Of a stretch of DNA of 64,000 nt, positions 10,160 to 21,200 are shown piece by piece (the first letter of the stretch is position 1; each line of letters begins with the position of its first letter). The notes below the pieces were generated by a model. It did not search any database. It was not told the DNA's origin and was given only the letters and a program-made list of their open reading frames with translations. The stretch comes from Arion vulgaris (taxonomy: Eukaryota; Mollusca; Gastropoda; Stylommatophora; Arionidae), in NCBI GenBank assembly GCA_020796225.1, contig CM036754.1, positions 43,251,779 through 43,315,778 on the forward strand. The letters run 5' to 3'. The position numbers and the translations under genes were made by a program.

Positions 10160-10570
10160 GTCACTTGCAGTGGATTCCATCTCACTGTGGCATTGCATGC
10201 AATGAGAGTGCTAATGTCTTGGCTAAGTAGGGCAATGCCAAAGAGCAAATTTACTAACCCCTGTCTTTTCAGGAGGTCAAAATTCTCATACAGAGAAAAT
10301 CTGCAGTAGACTGGAAGGCAAACACTGGATACGATTATAGAAAATACTTCTTCAAAGACCTAAGCAGAACCAACCATGTCATTATACTTTGCCTACGTAC
10401 TGGACACTGCAGACTCAACAGACACATAGACTAGGAATGTCAAACAGCTCTCTGCCAGTATCAGCAGGTAGAACAGACACCGGAGCATGTCCTGCAAGAC
10501 TGTCCTCTTCTGTGTGAGCTGAGAAGCAACATGTGGCCATGCTCAGTCAACCTACAAACTAAGCTTTGGG
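10160..10570 (+). mobile_element. Jockey/CR1-type RNase H and C-terminal fragment
   Basis: The + strand reads WIPSHCGIACNESANVLAK (RNase H end), then LCLRTGHCRLNRHI and EQTPEHVLQDCPLLCELRSN, the Cys/His tail of this class of non-LTR elements. It contains stops. Confidence 0.88.
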
Positions 10571-10571
10571 G

Positions 10572-10817
10572 AAACCTGACAGACCTGAAGCTGACTGCCC
10601 TTGTTTGTGGTCCACAGTAAACTAAGCGCACAATCAGAGATCACTGAAGAAGGAAACCTGACAGACCTGAAGCTGACTGCCCTTGTTTGTGGTCCACAGT
10701 AAACTAAGCACATGACTAGAGATCGCTGAAGAAGGAAACCTGGCAGACCTGAAGCTGGCTGCCCTTGTTTGTGGTCCACAGTAAATTAAACACATGATCA
10801 GAGATTGCTGAAGAAGG
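10572..10817 (+). repeat. 82-bp tandem triplication at LINE 3' end
   Basis: Three copies start at 10572, 10654 and 10736, each with GACCTGAAGCTGACTGCCC and TTTGTGGTCCACAGTAAA. The first copy is the coding end of the retrotransposon above, so the repeat grew from its 3' end. Confidence 0.9.
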
Positions 10818-11129
10818 TTATACTATCAGGTATATCCTTGGATTCTGTCAACATAATTTATTTTATAATTGAAAAATATTTCATCGTTAAATGTATCATT
10901 TGTTACTTTGCTTTTTGCTGAGATATTTTTTTTTTACGAAACTCAATTGCAAATAGGTATCTTTGTAAACAAAATGAGCTTGTTCAGTACAATCTTTATC
11001 CTAACTTTATGCTACTAGTGTCAAAATTGGACATTTACAGCAAATGAAAAAATAAAAAGTACAATAACAGAGATGAAATGTCATGCAAACAATAGCAGGA
11101 TAACAAGACAAGATAAGATTTAAAAAAAA

Positions 11130-11470
11130 CTAGACTATTAGAAACTTGGTAGGAACAACACCAGTGCTAGAGCATATTAAGAAACAACACACCAAATGGT
11201 TCAGCATATAACACAATTATCATCCAACAGTACACCACTGCAAGTACAACGATTCAGATATAATGGTTTCAAAGTCAAAGATCACCTATTCAAACGATGG
11301 TCCACAGAAATAACAGAGGCGGTAGGAAACTCCATACATGAGGCACACTCGAGGACACTTGCCAGAACTCTTCGCATAACCTGTAAGTTGAAAGGCACAA
11401 TTGAAATAGAAGAAAGAAAGCAGAAAAGAAGACTCTTTTTACTTCACACTTGTGCTCTTCTAGAATGAAC
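11130..11470 (+). mobile_element. Non-LTR RT C-terminal fragment
   Basis: The + strand reads IKKQHTKWF then a slip to VQRFRYNGFKVKDHLFKRWS and TEITEAVGNSIHEAHSRTLA. It matches the family at 15913-16140 and 50215-50600. Confidence 0.8.
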
Positions 11471-11511
11471 GAACTTATTCTATTCTCACTAGCTCTTCCT
11501 TTTTGTTTTAG

Positions 11512-11643
11512 ATCCATCCAAAGGTGAAGCAAGGAAGCTTCTAGAGATAATGAAGATGTAGAATTATGTCCCCTAGGAGCCGCTGACTTCATGGTCTACT
11601 TTAGTAGTTTTTCTTATGAAGTGGGACAACTAGGTCAAATAAG
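11512..11643 (+). CDS. ZFYVE26: ZFYVE26 exon w8, DUF547-like, one-base frame slip
   Basis: Acceptor TTTGTTTTAG, donor ATAAG|GTGAGT. The incoming phase-0 frame reads IHPKVKQGSF then stops. The conserved continuation DNEDVELCPLGAADFMVYFS then SFSYEVGQLGQIR is one frame over and ends in the phase needed by w9. The exon is 132 bases where 131 (or 134) would fit, so it carries one extra base or lacks two, near 11520-11545. YEVGQLGQIS-VFDLL is the central DUF547 block. Confidence 0.85.
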
Positions 11644-11769
11644 GTGAGTTGTTTTGTAGTTTACCTGCTTAAGCATACTAAAAATTATATATGTGCCAAC
11701 AGACTTGTGATAGCTCGCACCTGGAACACTTTTCAAGAGAAAACAGCTTTTTCTGGAACTGCCACATTT

Positions 11770-12130
11770 ATTGGCTATTGAACTGACATCATATCACTCG
11801 TGGCAGACCCATAGGTGTTCAGTCTTCCCCAGCAAGTGTTGAATGGTATGCATACTGATGGTCTCACTGGTTAAACACACTCCTCACTCTACCCCTCAAG
11901 CATCCAGTTTCTACTTGTACAACGGCTAACTACAAACTCCTTAAATCACTGGATCGACTCAACATCTTTTCTAGTGTCCTCATCTAACATACGCATCAGT
12001 GAAGAGACCAAGAACATTCCCTATCCATCCTCAACTCCCCAACAAACAATGCTGTTGATGCAAGCCTGTCTGCTCTCTCATTGACGCAACTATCTGCATG
12101 CCCAGGCAATAGATTTTTGTGACTCGCTGG
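11770..12130 (-). mobile_element. Non-LTR RNase H/C-terminal fragment
   Basis: Reverse, diverged copy of 13968-14330: GCATACTGATGG, the Cys-rich block and the SALTDE-like region can be followed with many changes. Confidence 0.75.
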
Positions 12131-12144
12131 TTAAACATCTATTA

Positions 12145-12500
12145 TAGTTTCTAACCTCTAGATGCTTACATGGATAAACTGTCCTGGACATGTTGGTGTT
12201 TGCGTGTAATGAGAAAGCGGACAGGTTGCAGTGATCACCGGGAGTTGAAGATGGATGGCGGATGTTTTTGGTTGCTAGATGATCATCTGATGTTTACTTA
12301 AATTGATATTGAACATATCCAGTGATTTAAGAAGTTTGGTATTTTTGTACAAGCATAACTGGATGCCTGAGACAGAGGAGTCTAATCATCCTGCCATGGG
12401 AACCATCAGTATGCATACTCTTTGACATCTACTAGAGGAGACTGAGTCCCTATGGATCTGCAACAATTGCTGGGACTGGTTCAGTAACCACTAACTACTC
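12145..12500 (+). mobile_element. Non-LTR RNase H fragment, opposite orientation
   Basis: The + strand reads WINCPGHVGVCVNEKADRL (RNase H end), then after loss of sequence GTISMHTL and LLEETESLWICNNC. It lies head to head with the previous fragment. Confidence 0.75.
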
Positions 12501-12629
12501 TTGTCAGTTCACAAATCTTTTCGTTTACAGAGATGTTGCAGTTGGCTGTGATCCCGTCAGGACCAACCAGTTTTATTTTTCTACACAATAATCCAATATT
12601 TAGTTCTACATCTTGAATGAGCCGGTCTT

Positions 12630-12800
12630 GTTTGAAACATAAAATATCTTGGAGCTCTCCATCCTCAATTGGGACCAGAGAAACACTTGGAAGTAAAGAC
12701 GAGCTGGTACAATGTTAATAACACACAGCTATCTTGTACTGTTGGTCAAAGAAAATACCAGTCTAACACTGTATTCCCCCCAAAAACACGTGGCCTGAAA
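12630..12800 (+). repeat. SINE family D, partial and diverged
   Basis: Retains CCTCAATTGGGACCAG, AAGTAAAGACGAGC and CTAACACTGTATTCCCC in family order. Confidence 0.6.
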
Positions 12801-12904
12801 ACTAATCTTGATATGGTCGAGTCTTAGACACTGGACCATTTGCAAGAATTAGAAGTTAAGTTTGAATTTGCCATACAGCATGATTTTCGTGGTAGAGAAA
12901 GAAG

Positions 12905-13142
12905 ACATCTTCTGTGGTAAAGCCCTTGCTTTGCATTCCAAAGGTCATTGGTTTAAATCCTGACCACGCTGTTCTGTTGACAAGTGTATTTTTCCAGAGA
13001 CCTCTAGAATTGTTGCTGGAGCTAAGAAGCTTGTGCTTAGTGCAATATTTTGGACAGGTGACAGGCCATTTCTGCGGAAAGGGACCGAGCCATATGGGAT
13101 AAATCCTGGTGGAAAGAAGTTAATCCTTCGGCTTTAGACATG
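12905..13142 (+). repeat. SINE family C copy
   Basis: TCTGTGGTAAAGCCCTTGC head, GGTTTAAATCCTGACC box, AATTGTTGCTGGAGCTA body and GAGCCATATGGGATAAA end. Confidence 0.85.
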
Positions 13143-13274
13143 TTAATTCCATATTTTAATAAAAATGGTTTTATATATTTCTTCTTTCAAAAAAAGTTAG
13201 CCAAAACCAGTTTATTCTTGTTTCTTTCTGTTTGTTTTATTTTAAGAAAAAGAAACTATTTTTTTTTCCTACAG

Positions 13275-13360
13275 TGTATTTGACTTGCTGACCATTCTTT
13301 GCTGCAATGGCCTTGAACCTTCAATACAGTGGGGACAGATACTCAGTTGCAGACAATTAG
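13275..13360 (+). CDS. ZFYVE26: ZFYVE26 exon w9, DUF547-like
   Basis: Long T-tract acceptor ending TACAG, donor TTAG|GTCAGA, phase 2 to 1. Encodes SVFDLLTILCCNGLEPSIQW then GQILSCRQL. It continues the DUF547 pattern in which a G-F/Y-x-S-L/V-F/D-DL segment is followed by a short helix. Confidence 0.85.
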
Positions 13361-13523
13361 GTCAGAGGTCATGGTGTTGTTACAGTTGATTTGATAAGCT
13401 GTTATGTATTTGAGATTTCAGGATTCATTTTTATTCAAATATTATTGTTGTCTGCGGAGAGAAGTTTTGAATCTTTTAATTATGATTTGACAGCTCTACT
13501 TTGATATCTGATTTGATGATGTG

Positions 13524-13955
13524 GATCTCTGTGGGGTAGAGGTTAGGTGCTTGCCTCTCATTACGAAGGTACTGGTTTGCTCCTCATGGAGCCATCAGGA
13601 TATTTTTCCAGAGATCCTTGATCTCATTGTAGGTGAGATCGAGTTCCTAGTCCTATTGGAGATGGGCGATAAAACATAGATCCATTGTTCATGTTGAGCA
13701 CTGTAAAAGAATCCTTGGCAGTTTAAAATCGAGAAGAGCAAGAAAAGCCACTGCCATGGCAAAATTCATTAGAAAGATTACAAAATAAAATTCCTGCAAA
13801 GATTTTCTCGTCTCCTAAATTACATCAGGGACCCTTGTCGGTGCTACGGAGCTCATGCACTACCGCTGATATCTTCCTGTGTAAGAAAGAGATCAGAGCA
13901 CACATGGTTACTCACCCATGTGTAATGATGATCAATCAATCAAACTAATTTTATA
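13524..13955 (+). repeat. SINE family B, near full length
   Basis: TCTGTGGGGTAGAGGTTAGG (A-box-like) and a decayed B box at the head. It runs through CAGGATATTTTTCCAGAG and AAAAGAATCCTTGGCAG to a GATCAATCAATC tail. Confidence 0.88.
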
Positions 13956-13967
13956 TTATGATATTGG

Positions 13968-14335
13968 TTATTGGTTACTAAACTGACGCATTGCACTCCG
14001 GGCAGACCCATAGGTGCTCAGTCTCCCCAACAGATATCGAAGAGCATGCATACTGATGGTTCCTGTGGCTCGCTGATTAAACACACCTCTCACTCTGCCT
14101 CTCAGGCATCCAGCTCGACTTGAACAACGGGTAACTCCAAACTGCTTAAATCGCTTGATCGATTCAACATCGATTTTAGTGTCCTCATCCAACAGAGAGT
14201 CGCGAAGAGACCGAAGAATAGTCCCCTTATCCATCTTCAACTCCCCAACAATCGATGCTGTTGATGCAAGCCTGTCCGCTCTCTCATTACCGTAAACACC
14301 CGCATGCCCAGGACAGTATATTGATTTTGGTTACA
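13968..14335 (-). mobile_element. Non-LTR RNase H and C-terminus
   Basis: The - strand reads PGHAGVYGNERADRLAS, the last RNase H block, then MKMDKGTILRSLRDSLLDED and RGRVRGVFNQRATGTISMHA. This is the least decayed copy of a family seen also at 11770, 34820, 51780, 57290 and 59105. Confidence 0.9.
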
Positions 14336-14339
14336 AGTG

Positions 14340-14940
14340 TTTAGTTCCCTGAGATAAAGTGTATGTTCCTTGGACCAGATTAATACAATCTTATCATTGA
14401 AGGTTGGATGTAACAGATCTCCAACAATTTCTACCTCTTGTTCTGGTCAGATCAAGTACCATTAGCAATCATGCAAACATATGCAATCATGCTTCCCACA
14501 ACACTCACTAAAAAAACTGTTGTTACTGCCTTGGTACTGCTTTTTAGGGCGGTGTAGGACAGGTGGGATGAGAGCCTGAGTGGTTTAATGGCCTCATGGC
14601 TAGTGCAGTCGCACGAAGCTGTTCAGGTTAGGATTTTTCATTTATGCCCATGACAAAAAAATCCTTAGCCTTACCGTCAATTAAACACAGGTCGTCCGCA
14701 TTTGAGCCGCACTCTAATTCATTCAGCCAGATGCTCCTCCTACTACTCTACCAGTGACAACTCTCACTACCCGGTGCAATTTATCAGCAATTTATCAGTT
14801 CTGATGCTGATCTCTTGTTAAACCATGATATTTCAGACCATCCAACATCTTCCTCTGCCTATCTCGATCTCTCATTCCCTGTATTTTACTGTTGTCACTA
14901 AATGTTCCAAGCCTCCTCCTTGCATTATGTGTCTGAGAAA
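14340..14940. other. Intron, little recognised
   Basis: No exon seen. 14580-14720 resembles, in reverse, 17240-17460 (TGCAGTCGCAACGAAGCTG-type text), so it is an interspersed repeat of unknown class. Confidence 0.5.
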
Positions 14941-14944
14941 TATT

Positions 14945-15285
14945 CATTGTGTAATTCTTATTCTTTTAATCAGGTTTCTTTTTGTGCAAGCTTCTTGAAA
15001 ACTTCATCATTTTGGTGATTTTTTGCTACGCATTGAATTTTAAACATCCTTTTGTAAAACCACATCTCTGTGGTCTCCAGCAACCTCATTGATTATTTGT
15101 TTACTGTCATAATTCGCTGCCATTTGGGAGTATTTATTCAATATAGCACTGGAAATTTTTTTTTCCACATTGATCTTCACGAAATTTTTTCCAGTGTCAG
15201 TATCTTCACCATACATACCATTCAACATACGCTGGAGGAGACTGAGCACCCAAAGTCTGCTCTGAGTCATATGATTCCAACTCAA
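14945..15285 (-). mobile_element. Retrotransposon fragment (RT or endonuclease part)
   Basis: The - strand has MNGMYGEDTDTGK-like text, then INEVAGDHRDVVLQKDV. A related stretch with GSHRDVVLQKNVENSMDREE lies at 40180-40330 (-). Confidence 0.7.
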
Positions 15286-15408
15286 TAAACAGTAACTAAT
15301 ATAATGGCACTACACATCTGTATTACTTCTAAATTAATTTGATCTTTTAAGCAATTAATATTTAAATTTTGTTTAATTAAATTGTTTCACTTTTTGTTGA
15401 CATTTCAG

Positions 15409-15509
15409 TTTTAAGTTCAGAGGATCCTTGGAAAATATTCTGTCCTGCTCCGGAGCCTCGACTGATCTTTGTCCTGAACTTGGGCTGTGTGTCATCACCT
15501 CCTCTACAG
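15409..15509 (+). CDS. ZFYVE26: ZFYVE26 exon w10, DUF547-like core
   Basis: Acceptor ACATTTCAG, donor CTACAG|GTCAGT, phase 1 to 0. Encodes VLSSEDPWKIFCPAPEPRLI then FVLNLGCVSSPPLQ. The stretch PRLIFVLNLGCVSSPPL is the best-preserved DUF547 block (D/E-P-R-hydrophobic-F-A/V-L-N/V-x-G-x-x-S-x-P-P-L). Confidence 0.93.
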
Positions 15510-15559
15510 GTCAGTATGCAGCCATTCATTCTTTGCATAAATTACACACATACAAATAT

Positions 15560-16140
15560 ATATGAAGTGTCTATGCAGAATGCTGGGAGTATCAAGATGA
15601 GACCGGTTTAGAAATGAAGACATCAAGAAAAAGTGGATACAACATCAGTACTGAACTCGCCTGTTTGTTGCTGAGGCCATAAGGGACCAAAGAATAGTAG
15701 CACTGTGACATACAAGGCATGTCGTAAGAGATGACTGAAGAAGAGGCCTAGGGAAACTACTCTAGTAAATAAAAAGCGTCGTAGAAATTGGATGTGCTGG
15801 TCAACCTTTAAGCGCATAACTGGTACAGCGTACAATCATTCTTAGGCTCAGATCACATACAAATCACAAAGCATGGTTTAACAAGTGGTAAATATGGAGC
15901 GTTCAAAGAAGAACTATTGAATCTCATCAAGAAACAACAAATTAAATGGTTTGGCCACATAAGCAGATTACCCACACACAGTGCGCCTCAAAGAGCAACT
16001 CTACTCCGATACAGTGGATACAAAGCAAAAGGCCTTCAGCACAAAAGGTGGACATCAGAATTAACAGAGACAAGGACAAACACTATTTATAAAGCACACA
16101 CAAAAACCTTTTCTATAAATCTCTGCTTATTCTGACACTC
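15560..16140 (+). mobile_element. Non-LTR RT C-terminal fragment split by SINE A
   Basis: The left part (15560-15650) codes the CLRRMLGVS/RNEDIKKK block. The right part (15913-16140) reads IKKQQIKWFGHISRLPTHSA and AQRATLLRYSG-like text. A family A SINE sits between them. Confidence 0.88.
15651..15912 (+). repeat. SINE family A copy 2, nested
   Basis: Head GCCTGTTTGTTGCTGAGGCC, central GTCGTAAGAGATGACTG, tail TTCAAAGAAGAA. Short imperfect repeats TACTGAACT and TATTGAATCT flank it, as a decayed target duplication would. Confidence 0.88.
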
Positions 16141-16322
16141 TGAAGCAATACAGGATTAAAGAAGAGGAAGAAAGATATCACATCTCTCTATAAAATCATG
16201 TTGTCATTTCTCTATCACTTCTGTCTCACTGATCATTATGTCACTTCTCTCTCTGAACATTTCAATTTGACAAGTAGATATCAAATTTACATTGTGTTTA
16301 TTGTACTTGACTTGTCCTCCAG

Positions 16323-16415
16323 GTTCTACTTCCAGATTTAGTTCTAGATCAGCTGGATAAGTCTGTGAAGGAATATCTAGACCATTCAGTTATTGTCACA
16401 GTGGAGCAGGACCGG
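16323..16415 (+). CDS. ZFYVE26: ZFYVE26 exon w11, DUF547-like
   Basis: Acceptor TGTCCTCCAG, donor CCGG|GTGAGT, phase 0 to 0, 31 codons. Encodes VLLPDLVLDQLDKSVKEYLD then HSVIVTVEQDR. It matches the DUF547 helix in which L-D-x-Q-L-D-x-A/S-x-x-x-F/Y-L is followed by a short beta strand. Confidence 0.93.
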
Positions 16416-16472
16416 GTGAGTAATTTTACTGTCCATGAATTTGCAGTCAATAGTTTTTCTTAATGATAATTT

Positions 16473-16745
16473 AGGGTGTCTCTGTGGTGTAGAGGTTAGG
16501 TGCTTGCCTCTCATTCCAAAGGTACTCGGTTTGCTCCCTTGTGAAGCCATCAGGATAGTTTTCCAGAGATCCTTGATATCAGTGTAGGTGAGATTGAGTT
16601 CCTATTCCTGTCAGAGACAGGCGATAAAGCGTAGGTCCTGTGTTCAAGTTGAGCACATAAAAGAACCCTTGACAGTTCAAAATCAGAAAACAGGCTGGAA
16701 AGCTGCTGCCTGGGCAGAATTCATTAGATATATTAGAATAAAGGA
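16473..16745 (+). repeat. SINE family B, 5' part
   Basis: TCTGTGGTGTAGAGGTTAGG head, through AAAGAACCCTTGACAG to CAGGCTGGAAAGCTGCTGCC. The 3' end is replaced by a retrotransposon fragment. Confidence 0.88.
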
Positions 16746-16749
16746 AATT

Positions 16750-17225
16750 AAAAGAAGAGCAAGCACGACCTTCAAAACAGACTCAAAACAGTCTGGAATG
16801 AGACTGATGGAAAAAAAGATCAGAATACTAAGAGAATGATATTCCCAGTGGCAAGATGGGTGTAAGCCTGTACATTTAACAGTGGAAAACATATTCTTTG
16901 AATATAAGTGTTACGAAGATCTCCATTATCTGAGAGAATAGATCTATCCAGAAAGAACTCAAAATTCAAAGAACTGCTGATGCTATAAATAAGAAAATAA
17001 AATTGAGATATTTTGGACATATAAAAAGACATGAAGGGCTAAAGAAGACCATCATGGAAGGAGAATAGGCAAAGAGAAGAAGAGAGCATGAGACTTTGGA
17101 TTCAGGATGTATCTGATGGTTTGGACATGACGGCTTGCAGAGGCAGGACATCTGGTCTATGAGAGAGAGACATTCCTAAAGACTGTTAGGCTGACAAAGT
17201 TCTGCTTAGGACAAGCTTTTTGATG
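16750..17225 (+). mobile_element. Non-LTR RT C-terminal fragment
   Basis: The + strand reads INKKIKLRYFGHIKRHEGLK then KTIMEGE, with the rest in shifted frames. Same family as 3420, 30880, 36650 and 47780. Confidence 0.85.
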
Positions 17226-17542
17226 ATGATTATTCTGAAATCTTGGAGGAGCATCTGTCCGAATGAATTAGAGCGCAGCTCCCATGCTGGAGACCTGTGT
17301 CCAATTCATGGTAACGCCAAAGATTTTTTCTGTTGTGGGCATAATTGAAAAATCCTAACCTGAACAGCTTCGTTGCGACTGCACTAGCTATGCGGCCATT
17401 AAATTACTCAGGCTCTCATCCCACACCCCTAAAAGCGATACTGCAGTCAGTACGACAGTTTTTAATTTAATTCAGAAATCTTGAATATATCCCTGATTGA
17501 TAAAGTTTTGGAGATTACATGTTGAATTTTGTTGACATTCAG

Positions 17543-17726
17543 ATATCACTGCCAGAACTGTTGATCTGGAATGAGAAAAACTTCCTTAAAGACACAGAGT
17601 CTTCAAGAGATATACAACATGTCCTCCTAGTCAAGTGGGTTGCTCAGAATGTTAATGCTGAGAAACAGAAGCAACTTATGCAGTTATTTAATTTTGACGA
17701 TGTCCACAGTTTTAGCGAGAATATTG
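17543..17726 (+). CDS. ZFYVE26: ZFYVE26 exon w12, end of DUF547-like domain
   Basis: Acceptor GACATTCAG, donor TATTG|GTAAGT, phase 0 to 1. ISLPELLIWNEKNFLKD closes the DUF547 pattern (S/L-P/S-x-hydrophobic-x-x-W-x-x-x-D/N-F). It is followed by helices VLLVKWVAQNVNAEKQKQLM and QLFNFDDVHSF. The donor matches the motif repeated in the 58-bp satellite 550 bases downstream. Confidence 0.92.
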
Positions 17727-17848
17727 GTAAGTGTTCCTTAATTTTGGAGATTGGAGGAGGAGGGGCAACATCCAGTTTTAGTAAGAACGTTGGGGAGTGT
17801 TGGAAAATTTGAAAGACTATGAGTTCAGTTTTCACTAATGTATGTCGT

Positions 17849-18100
17849 CTGTGTGTTGCGGGGCTTGCAAGGGAGCAAAGAATAGTAACACTGTGACCTA
17901 CAGGGCATGGCGTAAGAGGTGACTGAGGTAGGGACCTAGGAAGCTACCTAGTAAATAAAAAGGCTGCAGAAATCGGATGTGCTGGCTCTACTTGTAGGCG
18001 AATAACTGGCACAACGATGCAATTGCTCTTAGTCTCAGATGACATACAGATCACTAGAGTGAGTTTAACAAGTGGATGATATGGAGCATTCGAAGAAGAA
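17849..18100 (+). repeat. SINE family A copy 3
   Basis: CTGTGTGTTGCGGGGCTTGC head, AGCAAAGAATAGTAACACTG, CGTAAGAGGTGACTGAGG and a TTCGAAGAAGAA tail. Confidence 0.9.
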
Positions 18101-18104
18101 TTTG

Positions 18105-18258
18105 AAGCATATTTGTTCCCATGGATTTTACGACGATAAAAAGATCTCACCATTCAGAAATCAATGACAAACTACTGAATGTATAAGTGGTGCCTAGAAA
18201 ATCAATGACTCTTTACTGTGTTCATGGTGACGTCCTGTAAAGAATATGTCACCAATTT
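18105..18258 (+). repeat. SINE family E, 5'-truncated
   Basis: From ATTTTACGACGATAAAAAG to the CCTGTAAAGAATATGTCACC end. Confidence 0.75.
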
Positions 18259-18277
18259 CTACTAGTAGAAATTCTAG

Positions 18278-21200
18278 TTAAATGACTGATTATAGTCAAC
18301 TGCTTCTAGAGGATCTGTTTGGTAAGTTTCCTTTGTTAAATGACTGATTATAGTCAACTGCTGTTAGAGGCTCTGTTTGGTAAGTTTCCTTTGTTAAATG
18401 ACTGATTATAGTCAACTGCTGTTAGAGGCTCTGTTTGGTAAGTTTCAGTAGATATTCTAGTTAAATGACTGATTATAGTCAACTGCTGTTAGAGGCTCTG
18501 TTTGGTAAGTTTCCTTTGTTAAATGACTGATTATAGTCAACTGCTGTTAGAGAATCTGTTTGGTAAGTTTCCTTTGTTAAATGACTGATTATAGTCAACT
18601 GCTGTTAGAGGATCTGTTTGGTCAAGTTTCTTGTTAAATGACTGATTATAGTCAACTGCTTTAGAGGTCTGTTTCGTAAGTTTCCTTTGTTAAATGACTG
18701 ATTATAGTCAACTGCTGTTAGAGGATCTGTTTGGTAAGTTTCCTTTGTTAAATGACTGATTATAGTCAACTGCTGTTAGAGGCTCTGTTTGGTAAGTTTC
18801 AGTAGATATTCTAGTTAAATGACTGATTATAGTCAACTGCTGCTAGAGGCTCTGTTTGGTAAGTTTCCTTTGTTAAATGACTGATTATAGTCAACTGCTT
18901 CTAGAGGATCTGTTTCGCAAGTTTCCTTTGTTAAATGACTGATTATAGTCAACTGCTGTTAGAGGATCTGTTTGTAAGTTTCCTTGTTAAATGACTGATT
19001 ATAGTCAACTGCTTCTAGAGGATCTGTTTCGCAAGTTTCCTTTGTTAAATGACTGATTATAGTCAACTGCTGTTAGAGGATCTGTTTGGTAAGTTTCCTT
19101 TGTTAAATGACTGATTATAGTCAACTGCTGTTAGAATCTGTTTGGTAAGTTTCTTGTTAAATGACTGATTATAGCAACTGCTGTTAGAGGATCTGTTTGA
19201 AGTTTCCTTGTTAAATGACTGATTATAGTCAACTGCTGTTAGAGGATCTGTTTGGTAAGTTTCCTTTGTTAAATGACTGATTATAGTCAACTGCTGTTAG
19301 AGGATCTGTTTGGTAAGTTTCCTTTGTTAAATGACTGATTATAGTCAACTGCTGTTAGAGAATCTGTTTGGTAAGTTACCTTTGTTAAATGACTGATTAT
19401 AGTCAACTGCTTCTAGAGGATCTGTTTCGCAAGTTTCTTTTGTTAAATGACTGATTATAGTCAACTGCTGTTAGAGGCTCTGTTTGAGTTTCTTTGTTAA
19501 ATGACTGATTATAGTGTACTGCTGTAGAGATCTGTTTGAAGTTTCCTTGTTAAATGATTGATTATAGTCAACTGTTGTTAGAGAATCTGTTTGTAGTTTC
19601 TTTGTTAAATGACTGATTATAGTCAATCTGCTGTTAGAGGATCTGTTTGAGTAAGTTTCCTTTGTAATACTGATTATAGTCAACTGTCTGTTAGGATCTG
19701 TTTGGTAAGTTTCCTTGTTAAATGACTGATTATAGTCAACTGCTGTTAGAGGATCTGTTTGGTAAGTTTCCTTTGTTAAATGACTGATTATAGTCACGCT
19801 GCTAGAGGATCTGTTTGCAAGTTTCCTTTGTTAAATGACTGATTATATCCTGCTGTTAGAGGATCTGTTTGGTAGTTTCCATTGTTAAATGATGATTATA
19901 GATCAACTGCTGTTAGAGGATCTGTTTGGTAAGTTTTGTTAAATGATGATTATAGTCAACCTGTATAGAGATCTGTTTGGTAAGTTTCCTTTGTTAAGAG
20001 ACTGATTATAGTCAACTCTCTAAGGATCTGTTTGTAATTCCTTTGTTAAATGACTGATTATAGTCAACTGCTGTTAGAGGATCTGTTTGGTAAGTTTCTT
20101 TGTTAAATGACTGATTATATCAACTGCTGTTAGAGGATCTGTTTGTAAGTTTTTTGTTAAATGACTGATTATAGTCAACTGCTGTTAGAGGATCTGTTTG
20201 GTAAGTTTCCTTGTTAAATGACTGATTATAGTCAACTGCTGTTAGAGGATCTGTTTGGTAAGTTTCCTTTGTTAAATGACTGATTATAGTCAACTGCTGC
20301 TAGAGGCTCTGTTTGGTAAGTTTCCTTTGTTAAATGACTGATTATAGTCAACTGCTGCTAGAGGATCTGTTTGGTAAGTTTCCTATGTTAAATGACTGAT
20401 TATAGTGAACTGCTGCTAGAGGATCTGTTTGGTAAGTTTCCTATGTTAAATGTCTGATTATAGTCAACTGCTGCTAGAGGATCTGTTTGGTAAGTTTCCT
20501 TTGTTAAATGACTGATTATAGTCAACTGCTGCTAGAGGATCTGTTTGGTAAGTTTCCTTTGTTAAATGAATGATTATAGTCAACTGCTGCTAGAGGATCT
20601 GTTTGGTAAGTTTCCTTTGTTAAATGACTGATTATAGTCAACTGCTGTTAGAGGATCTGTTTGGTAAGTTTCCTTTGTTAAATGACTGATTATAGTCAAC
20701 TGCTGTTAGAGGATCTGTTTGGTAAGTTTCCTTTGTTAAATGACTGATTATAGTCAACTGCTGTTAGAGGATCTGTTTGGTAAGTTTCCTTTGTTAAATG
20801 ACTGATTATAGTCAACTGCTGTTAGAGAATCTGTTTGGTAAGTTACCTTTGTTAAATGACTGATTATAGTCAACTGCTTCTAGAGGATCTGTTTCGAAGT
20901 TTCCTTTGTTAAATGACTGATTATAGTCAACTGCTGTTAGAGGCTCTGTTTGGTAAGTTTCCTTTGTTAAATGACTGATTATAGTGTACTGCTTCTAGAG
21001 GATCTGTTTGGTAAGTTTCCTTTGTTAAATGACTGATTATAGTCAACTGCTGTTAGAGGATCTGTTTGGTAAGTTTCCTTTGTTAAATGACTGATTATAG
21101 TCAACTGCTGTTAGAGGATCTGTTTGGTAAGTTTCCTTTGTTAAATGACTGATTATAGTCAACTGCTGCTAGAGGATCTGTTTGGTAAGTTTCCTTTGTT

